Of a DNA stretch of 64,000 nucleotides, positions 51,039-62,690 are shown piece after piece. Position numbers and translations under genes: made by a program. Below the pieces are notes generated by a model. That model did not search any database. It was not told the origin of the DNA and saw only the letters and a list, made by a program, of their open reading frames with translations. Origin of the DNA: Chaetorhynchus papuensis (lineage: Eukaryota > Chordata > Aves > Passeriformes > Rhipiduridae); the NCBI GenBank assembly GCA_013396525.1, contig VWYX01000397.1, forward strand, positions 62,001 through 126,000, given 5' to 3'. The stretch's first letter is position 1, and the number at the start of each line of letters is the position of its first letter.

Positions 51039-53164
51039 GGGACTGGAGGGATTTTATAGATTTTTTTGTATTTGTGTTGTGCTTTTAATAGACAAAGAGA
51101 GGGAAAGACACCTCTTGAGGTCTTATTATATAAGGTGCAAACCTGAGGACATTCTTGTCCTGCTTTTAGGAGTTAGCTAAGCACATAAGGAAGTTTTGCT
51201 CACTTCACTGTAGGAATGCCCAGGAGCTCCTGAACAGGAAGAAAACACAGTAGGTCTGACCTTCAGGCAGAATTTCATGTGAAGTTTCTCCTCATTTAAA
51301 AGAAGCTCTGGCGAATTTGGAGGGAGACAGACCTTTTAGTCCTGCAAATCCTCCCCCTGATAGAAGCTGCCAGCTGGAGCCCTGCCATTATTGATGAACC
51401 CTCCTGAAGATCTGCAGTTGCTGCTGGAGAAGAAGATGCCTGGGGAGTTGAAACAGATCATCAGTGCCATGCCTGCTAATTAGGGTCTCAGCGAGTGGAT
51501 GGATGCATACATGCACAAGGTAGAGCAGACCTGGAAGTAGTTGCATGTTCACCTTTCAACTTAGAGAAATGGATGTGGCAGTACAGCAGGCAAGACTGGT
51601 CTAGGGCAGAAGAATTACTTTGAGGACAGCAGTTCTTTCACAGGACCCCTTGATTCCCTGTGCATTATTGCAGTTGTACCCCAGGGGTGACATTTGCATC
51701 ACTTTGCTTTAAGAGCAGAAACTCGCTCCACAAAGTTTAGATTGAAAATTTCAGAAAATTTCCAGTCAGAGGTATGGCAAGAAGAGCATGTCCTGAATTT
51801 CAAATGCACTGCAAGATTTAGTAGGACCTTTTTTTATCTGCTTTTCTTACCTTCTGCCTTAAGGTATGACATTGATTTCTATGGCTTAACCTGTCTTTCC
51901 ATCAATTTGAAACTGGCTTCTATCCAGTGTTCACTTTTATTTAAATATGATTAGCTGTTCTTTTTCATCTTGTTTGTCCTGGAGAAAACATCAAAACTAC
52001 AATATATAGTCTAGTTTTTGCCTTTGATCTAATGTCTTAGGTTCAGTTCACTACCTAAAGCATGAATAAAGGTATTTGAACACAGCTCTAGAGTTAGGTC
52101 AAAGCAGTTCAAGACTGAACCTGTATATTTATTCTAACATGATCTGCACGCTCTGGCAGAAAAAAGAAACAACACTTTTTTTTTTTATTATTTTTGTTCT
52201 TCTTAGCTGTTTGCACACATTCATTCAATCACTTTTGTTTAGTGTTGGATCAATAATATGAAATGAATGAGTGATGATCTAGGGAACAGACACACTGAAA
52301 AGGCAAGGGTGTCACTTTGCCTTGCAGTATAATTTGTGCTTGGGAAAACATTTAATTCTGAACACATCTGATATTCTCTCTGAATCTGAATGGTCTCTTG
52401 AATAAAAATAAAATATGTTAAAAATATCCCAAACACACAGTGTCATACATAAGCGTTGATGTTTTGGGTTTTTTTTTTAAATATAAAGCCATGTGTTTTA
52501 ATGCTAACTCACGTTATTGGTAAGGCGTTTAACATGTCCAGGTTAATTTATTATTAGAATAAATAATGGCTGCGTACTTTGGGGATTTTTTTTTCCTCTA
52601 TGTAATTTTTTATTGTCTCACTGCTTATGTTGCTGGATTTTTTTAGTTGTTCTTTTTACCTTTCCCATTTTGTTCATTTCTATAAAACAGGCTTGAAGTC
52701 TTTTGTCATGTGGCTTTTGCAGCCCCTCAGCTAGGATAAACTTGCCAGGTAGAATCTTACTTATCAAAATGTTTCTGTATTGCACCTTGCAGCTATTGCA
52801 GATCTTCCTTCCCTGCTACACAGGTATCCCTTAGTGTCCCCTCAGGCTGCTGTTTGAGGCTGCCTTTTCAGGAGGGCTTTTAGGAGGGGAGGTTGAGGGG
52901 CAACTTTGGTCTCCATCTCTTCCTTGTCCTCTTCCCTGTCCTGATACGATAGGCAGACTTAAGGTTTGCTTCTTCGTAAAATCACTTGTAGTTCAGCATC
53001 TTTGTTATGCTGAATGAGGATGACCGAGATATGCACCGATTTCTTTTTCACATTTGAGTTTATTTTTATGGCACATTTTCTAGTACCTTGTCAGCTGTCT
53101 GGTTTTTTGATGGTCTAACCCACTGGAAAAAAGTGCTGCTAAATTTCATTCTAGCATTGTGTTT

Positions 53165-53470
53165 TCACTGACTTTCTCTGGGAAATGTCATGCAATTTGT
53201 GGGGATATAGCTGTGTAACACTAATGCCCCATTAATGACAATATTCGATTTATTCACAGTTATGCCAACCCAAAGAATCACATTTTGATTCATTAGTCCC
53301 ATTGGTTTCATTACTCTGTGACCCACAAACTTGTCTAGAATCTCCCATTGCTTAGTGGGATCATTTTTATAGTTACTCAGCAATTGCAGCACTGAATTTT
53401 GAGCTGCCTCTTGCATTTTCTCCTGTGCCTGACTCTCTGCGAATCTTGTTTCTCTCTCATTGAAACCCAT
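53165..53470 (-). other. Unexplained 101-codon open frame, not called as a gene
   Basis: The frame starts MGFNERETRFAESQAQEKMQ and is charged and helix-like in its first half. The second half contains a short hydrophobic stretch, VILWVGITV, and two Asn-Lys-Ser/Asn-Cys-type segments. It ends at a normal stop. I do not recognise the protein. It could be chance, an old mobile-element or viral remnant, or an exon. The bases just before the ATG on the minus strand end in CCCTAAG, a weak acceptor-like sequence. Confidence 0.2.
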
Positions 53471-55896
53471 CTTAGGGAGATCAGATGCTAGTTAGCTGCC
53501 CATCTCTATATGGTTTTTCTGCTTCAAAGGTTATATTGATTTAAAGCTATCTTATTTCACTGAAAATCACTTTATCACATTTTGGTTGATTTTTGACAAT
53601 AATTATTAATTTATTCCAAAATGCTCAGACTATAATATTGTATTTCTCTGACTATTGCAGCCTTTCAAATATTCTAGAAAATCAATTTCAAGCTTCTTTT
53701 ACCACCAGTTCCCCAAATGTGGTTTTTCTGATTATTTTCGCTATACATAAGCTGGAATTGGATATTTTGGTATGCTGTTTGTCAGAGTGACTACTGTAAT
53801 TTTTTCTTAAACAAGTAGCACTGAGTGTGCTCTACAAAACCAGCTTGCTGGCCTCTTTCTCAACAGCCTGCTTGGAAAGCCCTGGGGTTGTTTTCTCTCC
53901 AGTCCCTTTGACCAGCCTGGCTTGAGTGGCCTTATGTGGAGTGGCACCCACTGCCATAGCTGTCGTCGTCCTTGGAACACACAGACCTGTCCACAGTCAG
54001 AAGGAAAATACAACAACAACTAATAATAACTAGCAACTAACAAATACAACTTGACAACTAAATCAAGGCAAAATTGATGTGATAAATTTTGTTGCTTCAT
54101 ACTATGGCTCCCACAGCCTTAAATTCGCTTCTTCATTTCATTCTCTCTCATTTGAATGTTTTTCTTCATGTCACTGTTCTATTACAGAAAAAGGAAAGCA
54201 TTTTCATATGGTAAATTAACCTTCTTTCCCCTGAATGCTGTTTGGCAGCAGTTACTTAATTACTTATTTTGAGGAATAGCCTAATTCATACAAATTCAGC
54301 ATCAACAGCTGCTGGGTATAAATTGAAGAACAAACTAATACACCAAGAATTTGGAAAAAGAAATATCAGCTTCACGAAATTTTGAATTTTAAACAGAATA
54401 TTTATTGACCTTTAAAAACAGAAAAAGGTAAATTACACTCCATTATAGAAGTAATTCAATGGTGATATGTTTATAGAAAAGTAAATGCTAAGGTAAAAAT
54501 CCTCACATAATAGAAACTGTTCTAAGAGTATGATTCTCAAATTCACTGTGGGTTTCATGGTATATGATTCATCTAGGATTGAAACCTATATGGATGACAT
54601 CTGTTTTAATTTTTGATATTCTCAGTACTCGATGCACCTAGAACAGTTTCCGGGGACTTGTAGATCTTGCTACATGCCTTTTCCAGGCATCAGTTAAGTT
54701 TTGAAACAACTGGAGAAAAATAAGGCCAATTGAACAGGTGATAGTTTATTTTAATTAAACATGAAATTAATTGGAAGCACATTTATTTCCTTTAGCCTTA
54801 GCTATCACACATAGAAAAAGCAGACTCTCAGTGTCAGAGAAAATAGAAAGGATCAGCTTAGCTGAAGAACGTCCAGACTGTTGGAAAAGCACTAATAATT
54901 GCATACAAAATTGTGACTGAAACAATTTGTGGTTGGAATATGAAGCTTTGTTTGGCCCTAGGATCACACTGGGAAGAGGAACATATTGCACAGCCCTTAA
55001 ACATTGACTTGTGATGTCATTTCCCTTCCCTTCTCGTCACATTTAAAACTTACAGCTATAGACAGCTTAAGTAACTGGAGCTAAACTTACTTTTTTACTG
55101 GAAAATAGTTCCACAGTTGCACCTTTCCAGTCTTTCAGAATCTCTTCTTGGCTCTCTGTGTTTTAATTCCAAACTGTAGTAGCGAATCCAGGTTTACTTT
55201 GATTTCTTGTTTTGCCTTGATTTCGTTCATTTTCAGGAGATGAGTAACTTCAAAGTTCTGAATTCTGTGTTAAGCTATAACACCTTCTTCTCCTAATTCT
55301 CAAAGTTAAGGAAGGCATTTCCCCAGTGAAGTGTAGATCCCATCTTCCATTACCTTGCAGGAGTCCATTAGACTTTGTTATCCAGTAGACAGCCTGCCAC
55401 AATCTGATTAATAAAATACAGCAGGACTGGCAATACAACCACTGTGAGCTTTGTTTGTGTTATGATGCAACACTAAGCTAGGAAAATTCTATAATTATTC
55501 ATAATTAAGCTACTGTGAGGGCACAGTGTGTATCAGGATGTGGATTCATTATGTCAGTTTGCTTTCTGAAAGTAAAAAGATTAGTGGCACAGCTTCAGGA
55601 AGGTTTGTTTAAGTCCTTCAGTATTCAGATAAGGGAATAAGCATGCATGTGACTGGGGACTGACAGGTCTCCAGCAGTCTAAAAGATTGCATGGAGTGCT
55701 TGGGGGCTACAATTTTGTATTCATTTTAAGCACTGTCTTCCTGGCATAAATCAAGAGTTAATTTGTTCTATGAAAAAAAAAAGCAAGAAAGTTCTTCATC
55801 AGAGCCCTTTTGAAAAGCTTGTGGAAGACTGATGACAGCCTTGATCTGAAATAGTCTACAATTGCCTATCAAAGGCTGGATGCTTCTCTGCATTTG

Positions 55897-56329
55897 TCCA
55901 GTGGGGGTCTGGAGCATCTCTCCTGTGATGACAGGCTGAGACAGCTGAGGCTGTTCAGCCGGGGGAAGGGATGGCTCCAGGGCCTTATAACAGCCTTCCA
56001 GTACCTAAAGAGAGGTTACAAGAAAGCTGGAGAGGGACTTTTTTCAGGCGCATGGAGAGATAGGACAAGGGGTAGCTGCTTTAGACTGAAAGACGGTAGG
56101 TTTAGATTAATTATTAGGAATAAATTCTTTACTGTGAAGGTGGTGAGGCACTGGAACAAGTAGCTCAGAGAAGCTGTGGATGTCCCATACCTGAAGTTTC
56201 ATGTTGAAGGTCAGGTCGGAGGGGGGCTCTGAGCAACCTGGTCTAGTGGAAGGTGTCCCTGCCCATGAAAGGGGTTTTGGAACTAGATGATCCATAAGGT
56301 CCTTTCCAAATGAAACCATTCTGTGATTC
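55897..56329 (+). mobile_element. CR1 LINE 3' fragment, well preserved
   Basis: Runs GGTCTGGAGCATCTCTCCTG, GACAGGCTGAGACAGCTGAG, GCTCCAGGGCCTTATAACAG, AAGAAAGCTGGAGAGGGACT, AGGTTTAGATTAATTATTAG, GTGAGGCACTGGAACAAG and GTGTCCCTGCCCATG, ending AACCATTCTGTGATTC. These are the CR1 3' landmarks in order and in sense orientation, reaching the natural 3' terminus. The element is strongly 5'-truncated, as is usual for CR1. An 89-codon frame through it is incidental. Confidence 0.97.
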
Positions 56330-59300
56330 CAAACAAACTCACAAATTGGTTCCACTAATCTCTTTGGGAGGATCTGGAGCTGCAAGGAAAAGATCACTTC
56401 TGGGAAAGTGGCATACACATCCATCCTTGCTAATAATGGGGTATTTTGCTATAAAGACATACTTATGCTAAAGAGATTATTTTCCTCATGTTTCTCATTT
56501 AATTTATACAATCAGTCCAAAAATTTGTGTGGTAAGCAAATTTCAGCTGCTTCTTTTTTCAAGGCTCAGAATGCTACTGAGAAAAGCAGAGTGACTGAGC
56601 AACAATAGAGATGATCAGTATTATGTTTAACTCTTATTAACAATACGAAAATTAAATAATGAAGTCGTGTACCTACCTATATATGTATGCATGCACACAC
56701 ATATATCTCTTTAGAATTATCTAAAACTGTGCTCAGTCTCTTTTATGGCTCAGTCTATTGCTGGTGGAGCACTGGCATGTTTCAGATAAATGTAGTTGCA
56801 ATCTCTTACATTGCATCAGGATTCATTCTCATTCAGAATTATGGCTGACATGCATAAGTGGGTGCTACATAAGCAGCCTGCTTTGATATTTTCTTCCTAT
56901 GACTTTCTACTCTCCAGTTATTTTGCCCTTTACTGTTTTGTTTTGTTCTGTTTGCTTGTGAGAATCTAAAAAGAAATCTGATTTGCAAATCTGAAAACGA
57001 AGGAAGGGCCAGAACAAAGAGTTTACTTTTATAGAAAAATCCTGTATGTTATTTGTGGTCTTGATGCAGGAATCCAGAATTACAGATTAGGGATTGTAAT
57101 CAGGTCAGCCTGGAAGAAATTTGGCTATAGAGACAGAAATTTAAGAAGTAATTTTTACCTAGCAAATTTCATTCTATCTCTTCAAATCTTCATGTCTCAG
57201 CTATTAAAATTAAGTAATGCTGCAGTTGCCAGGTCTGCTAAGGCTTAATGACATTAACATTAATGTTGATTATGAGTTCTTTGAGTTGTCATTGTGAAAA
57301 CTCTTGTGACCGATGTGGTTTTGTCCTTGCTTTTGGAAGTCTTTGTGACAATGTGATAAAGTCCTGTCTTTATGCTGGTTTTAGCTTGGGAGGAAGCGAA
57401 AAAATGCAGACAATGGTTTCTTTTCCTTTCCTTTTGTTAGAGCAAAGGGCAGAATTATGCGGCTATGGGGCCCTGAATTTCGCTGCCTGACTACTCACCT
57501 TTATTGATTGAGACTTGAAACAACAGTTTTTGCAACTATAATAATCATAGAGTCACCTTATATCTAGATTGTACCCAAAGTGGCAGGAGGCATCTCCTCA
57601 ATTATAACACAAATCTTCCCTCATAACAAGTGTGCTTGCACTGGCTTGTCTCCTATTCACTGTCCAATTGTTAGATCACAATAAGAGATCTAGAACTCTG
57701 CAACTTGCTGTTGCTTTAAGAAAAGGTATGTAGGTAAGTTTCTGTTTATTTTTGTTTAATTAAAGCATTGAAACAGAAGACAACAAAAAGGAGTAATAAT
57801 CTTTGTACAAATAATTCTTTGCTTTGCTCTTTCTGTTAGCCTCATTCTTAAATTTCCTATTTCCCATTGCCACAAGCAGCCCTAGGAGGGCTTTGAGGCA
57901 GCACTTAGCCAATTAGTCATGGCTTGCACACTGCTCGTTTGAACAGCAGGCATTTATTTTTATGTCCAGAAATCCACGTTTATTAATGCAGATGAACCAA
58001 CAGAGGGTAGTCTCGTAGTTAGTTCAGTGGTCTAACTGGTTATGAGAACAAAGAAAATGAAACTTTAAATGTTGTTGCCCAATACTCTACTGTTTTACAG
58101 GCAGATTATTATAGTATTATAATACCTTGGAATGACAGCTTATGCCTCTAGTCACAAATGAATTCACACAGAATATGACATTCTTAGCATAGTTGTAAAG
58201 GGATCACCGGGCAGTAAATCTTAAAATTAATGTTTACTGAGAATAAGTGATTGAGAGTGCCACTTTGGAAGTCCTAGCTGCCTGTCCAGAGACTACATAA
58301 ATCCTACCTGAATGTTTCCCCAAAAGCTCAATTGATAAGAGGTATGCTTCCAGAAAGCAAAGGTAATATTGCCTCAGCTCCCTAGATGAATGATGAAATG
58401 TGCATTACTTGAAACCTATAGAGCTTCAGACTTGTCCACGTATGAAATGAGTTTTGGTAACCCCACTATATGAGGACACCTCGAGGCCCAGTATCTCATA
58501 AACTTGCCATCAGACTTTGCCCTTGATCCTACACTGCTTCAGAGTATAAATGTCTCTCGTTCTGCATCTCTTCTCAGTAGTCAACACCTCCATGCCGTGG
58601 TGGGTTCTGTCAGGAGGGGTCCCATCCCAGGTGATATTGCTCGTGAGTTGCCAGGGGTTTTGACTGCAATTTCTACAGTTATTATGACAAAAAAAAAAAT
58701 ATCAGAAGAGGGATCAAAACAGATGCCACTTTTCTGAATTGTCATCAAGATTATTGTGGCCAATGTCACAATTTCTGGTTTTGTACCTCCTTTGCTTTTG
58801 GCCTTTGAGGGAGGCAATTCTGTCTTGCCACAAAACATCAGAGGTGCAGTGAACTCTCTCAGATGGTCATGGCTCAGTGCTTACACTCGTGAAATTAATT
58901 TCTAGGGATTAGAAGTGGTACTGACTCAGCTTCTTCTTTGGTGATACAAAGACAAGCTCTGTGAGAGTACCTGGGTCACTGAAGAGAATGGATGGATTTC
59001 CACTTATCTTCGGGTGCTCTAAACAGTATTTATATGGAATAATATGCATACCCTTTTCAATTTACCTGAAAATGGAAGAGTGTAGAAGAATGAATTGTAC
59101 ACATTTTCAGAGCATGATTTGGTCCCAAGAGCATGGAGTTATGAAACCTGCTGCTTAAGCCCTGAGGAGGGTGGGATTTCAGATGCACTCCTAGACTAGA
59201 AATGGCTCATTGCTCTAGCTCTAAGCACCCCCATGCCTAGCATGCCTGATGTGTTTGAATCACATCCTGAGGCACTTAACTCTCCCTGTGCGCTGTACAG

Positions 59301-60226
59301 TGAGCTTAAGAGCCTAACTTTGCATTCCAATACTCTGAAAAAGCACTGATGTTCTCTGAGTATGTGTTTGCCAGGTACTTCGGAAGCCACGTCTGTCTTT
59401 CATCATACTGCAACTGCTCATTATGTTGAATCACCATATATAAAACTGCAGTTCTAATTTTAACATCACAACCAACATCCGTGGAAGTGGCTGTAATGAA
59501 CAAAATGAAAAGTTATTAACCAAATCCTTTTTTCCTGCTCTGCAGTCTAATTGTCATCTGGAGAAATCTCTTCAGAGTTGTAATAACAACTTTATGGGCT
59601 CTGTAGAGAGAGGAAGTTGTATGCCTCTACTGAGGTTTTAAGCCAGTACTTGACATTGAAGACCAACGCACCAATCAAAAAGAAAAAAAAATCACCTTCA
59701 TGGAGATTTTACCTGATTTTAAGAGTGCCTAAATGTATAGGGCAGTTCCTTTTATTTCTCAGATGGCTCCAGGTGCTGGATATGCATGAATTTGCTTTTG
59801 TGCATTTTATTTAGCCTTGCTCTAGTCGATGCAGGTTCTTGTCACATAGTTGCAGAAATAGGCCTTAACACAATGTGCTGGTTTTCTTTTAAGATGTTTC
59901 CAGCAGATAAGAGAGTAAAGATGTTGCTGGTGTTTTACTGTTAAAATAAAACAGCCAGAACATTTGCCCAGAAATTTGAAGGTTTACAGTTTTCTCCTAG
60001 GACAGTCAAAATCACCTCAGAATGCCATAACCAGTAGGCTATGGAGTCGCTGTCCCTCACATGCTCTGTTTTTCTGGTCACACAAACCTTTTCAATATTT
60101 TGCTGTGCAGTGAGGCACCACTGGCAGGAGGTAGAAGGTGTAGTTGGCACCCTGAACTTAAGGTGATGATAAAAACAGTCCCAGCGCATCATCCTGAGGA
60201 TGACTTGGACAAGATTCTCAGACATA
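56330..60226. other. Unique intronic DNA, no gene recognised
   Basis: Contains a 29-bp alternating purine-pyrimidine run at 56678-56706 and otherwise ordinary AT-rich sequence. No supported exon. Confidence 0.6.
56678..56706. repeat. 29-bp alternating purine-pyrimidine run
   Basis: TA, TG and CA steps alternate without a break from 56678 to 56706. It is short and mixed, with possible Z-DNA or cruciform propensity but no known role. Confidence 0.75.
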
Positions 60227-60327
60227 TGATGTGAGTCTTGGGGATGATGCTGTGCAGGGCCAAGAGTTGGACTCGATGATCCTTGTGGGTCCCTTCCAGC
60301 AACAGCTTATTCTGTGGTCCTGTGATC
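60227..60327 (+). mobile_element. CR1 LINE 3' end fragment
   Basis: CTGTGCAGGGCCAAGAGTTG, GACTCGATGATCCTTGTGGG and TCCCTTCCAGCAACAGC, then TATTCTGTGG, is a sense-strand CR1 3' terminus. Only about 100 bp remains. Confidence 0.93.
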
Positions 60328-62094
60328 TGTGTTTCCTTCCTTGTGGACAAGACTTACAGTGGCTCTAAAACATGAGTGCTCCAACATTCTGGCAGCTAGT
60401 GTGTCTAGGTAAAAATAATGAACTTTAGCCAGCTGCTTTGTCAGGACAAGTATCAGTGCTCTTCTTCAGCCTGCGATCTGCATGGAGGGATGTAGGGATC
60501 TCCTACCTTGAATGATGTGGCTGGTCTTTGCAGAGCAAGGGATTTGGCACTCCCCATTACCCCAGGCATTCTAAATGTGCTAAATATGCCCTGTTTAGTT
60601 TATTACTTGTTTTCTGCACCACTATAGTTTCCAGTTTATGTTATAAGGAAGTTAAATGTGCACAGAGTCCAAGGTGCTCTTCTGGGACCCAGCTCCCACA
60701 GGTTGAGATCTGCAGTATTTATCTTTTAGGTACTGGGATAATTAATTTCACCTACAACTGAGTCTGTATTCACTACACTGCTTGAAGTTACCTTGTACAA
60801 TGTAAACATATAGTGAGGACAGGAACAGAAAATAGCTGGTTTATTGATTGCAGCTTAGGGGTCATTTTCAAACATTCTAGATATGGGTAGTGAAACAATC
60901 CAACTCTGTTCCTGCTTAAAGAGTGTATGACTGATCTTGTCAGCTTTAATTTTTATGACATTTAGAATGTGACATTTGCTATGTCTGAACTTATATCCCT
61001 GTAGAATACTGTCAGTTCGTTGGAGTCAGTTCAGGATAGGGCATTGAAATTATCTGTCTTATAGGAACAAATGACTGGAATGGGTTTTTCAGGTAGTATG
61101 AGAAATCTTTGATTTTTCTTTGAACTGTTGGATAACTTTTCAAAAGTCCTTAAAGGGGAAGAATATTATACAATTTAGATATTGATTACACTCAATTTTC
61201 AGATTTTCATAGCAACTTTTTTTCCAGAACAGATCCCAAGAATCGCTATAGTGGTTCTTCACCACTTCAACACAGAGATCACATCTTTCCTTATTTTACC
61301 AAAAGATGAGCCTAAAGGAATCAGGAGTCACAACATAATACATGAAAGTACTCTAGAGGTACTAAATTTTTTTTAAAGAGATCTTCTATCCCTTTTGATT
61401 CTGTACCCAATCTAGAAATACATGCTCTACATTTTTTTCAAAACACAGACATTAATAAAAATTAATTTAGATTTAATATTTTCTAAGCTTTCTTCAAGCA
61501 AATTGAAAGACTTATTTTCATTTTGAAGATACTTGTCTGTATGTGGTGATTCCTAGATCTTACTTTAATTATACCTAAACAATTATGAACCTCCAGATTT
61601 TTTCCTATGGCAGTATCTCTATTTTGATTATAAAAAAGTATAAAATTCCGCACTACAAAAGTATGATAGAACATGCTGATCAGAGCTAAAAATATTGCAG
61701 TTTTCATTTGAATAGGCATAATTTGATTAAATTGCTCAAAATTAAAATTTCATATCTGGCTGTATTTATAATTCTGTGTTTTTATTGGTAAATATAGCTT
61801 TTTCTTTGGTGCAGATGTAAATTCTTAATAATTTTCTGCATAAACCAGTTTTGAAATATTCTGCTCTCAGGGAGACATATCTTAGTACTGTTGGAGGTTA
61901 GAAACCTTATACATTGGTGTCTTATCTTGATTTGACCCTAAGTTTAATTTTTCTTCAGAAATATACTTGAATTACCCAAAGCCATAAAAATTGACCCCCT
62001 ATTTGCAGTGCACAAACGTTCCCATTTAGATATCTTCTCTGGTTTCAGCATAAACATGTTTCCTTGCTGGAATGCTTTAACATTAGAGCACAGG
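60328..62094. other. Unique intronic DNA, no gene recognised
   Basis: AT-rich with no recognised repeat, RNA gene or exon. Confidence 0.6.
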
Positions 62095-62226
62095 ACCTTC
62101 TGAGTAGAAAGGCAGAAAAGTTTTGTTTAATGTGAGAGTGGTCAAACATTGAAATAGGTTCCCCAGGGATGGTGTGGAGTCTCCATCCTTGGAGATACTT
62201 GGTACCCTTGGCCTCACTGCTTTGGG
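62095..62226 (+). mobile_element. CR1 LINE 3' region fragment (first of two adjacent copies)
   Basis: GAGAGTGGTCAAACATTGAA, AGGTTCCCCAGGGATGGTGT and GGAGTCTCCATCCTTGGAGA are the CR1 segment near the 3' end. It is followed at about 62.23 kb by sequence that belongs upstream of it in a normal CR1, so it appears to be a separate or duplicated copy. Confidence 0.82.
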
Positions 62227-62690
62227 CAGATTGTAACCAGCAGGCTGAGTCTGAGGGAGGTGATCCTTCCCCTCTTCTAGACACATCTGGAATGGTGTCC
62301 AGGGCTGGTCTCCTTGGCACAAGAGAGATGTGGGCATGTTGGTAAGGATCTAATGGGGGCCCACAGATTGAGGTGTCTGCCAAATGAAGAGAGGCTGAGG
62401 AAGCTGGGACTGTTTAGCCCGGAGAAGAGAAGGTTTGGGAGAATCATGTCAATGTGTATAAATACCTGATGGAGGAAATGAAGAAGGCAGAATTGGACTT
62501 TTCTCACTGGTCACTCCAGTGGTGTTCAGTGAAAGGACAGGAGGAAATGGGACCAAACTGAAATGCAGGAAATTCTGTGTCATTGCAAGTGTGACCAAAC
62601 CTAAAGAAATTTTAGAATGTCCATTCCTGGAGACAGTCACAAATGTGACTGGACAGGGCCTTGAGCGACATGCACAAGTAGACCTTGAGA
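62227..62690 (+). mobile_element. CR1 LINE fragment (second of two adjacent copies)
   Basis: GAGGGAGGTGATCCTTCCCC, CTGGAATGGTGTCCAGGGCT, AAATGAAGAGAGGCTGAGGA, CTGTTTAGCCCGGAGAAGAG and AGAAGGTTTGGGAGAATCAT, then a diverged part ending with GACTGGACAGGGCCTTGAGC. The order is that of a sense CR1 from mid 3' region to close to the terminus. The terminal repeat itself is not clear. Confidence 0.85.

Larger units (their letters stand above)
45836..55896. other. Unique intronic DNA, no gene recognised
   Basis: Long, repeat-poor part of the downstream intron. It includes a pyrimidine-rich stretch at 50.97-51.04 kb, a short GT run near 50.41 kb, a codon-like run near 51.40-51.48 kb and a 101-codon minus-strand open frame at 53.17-53.47 kb. 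None is recognised as a gene. Confidence 0.6.

Noticed and set aside
55894..56163. 89-codon plus-strand open frame
   Set aside because: It lies entirely within the CR1 3' fragment at 55897-56329 and reflects the repeat, not a gene.
57538..57560. AATCATAGAGTCACC resembling the CR1 3' terminus
   Set aside because: Only about 12 bp match, and the following sequence lacks CR1 landmarks.
62045..62383. 112-codon minus-strand open frame
   Set aside because: Antisense to the composite CR1 block; repeat-derived and not a known protein.
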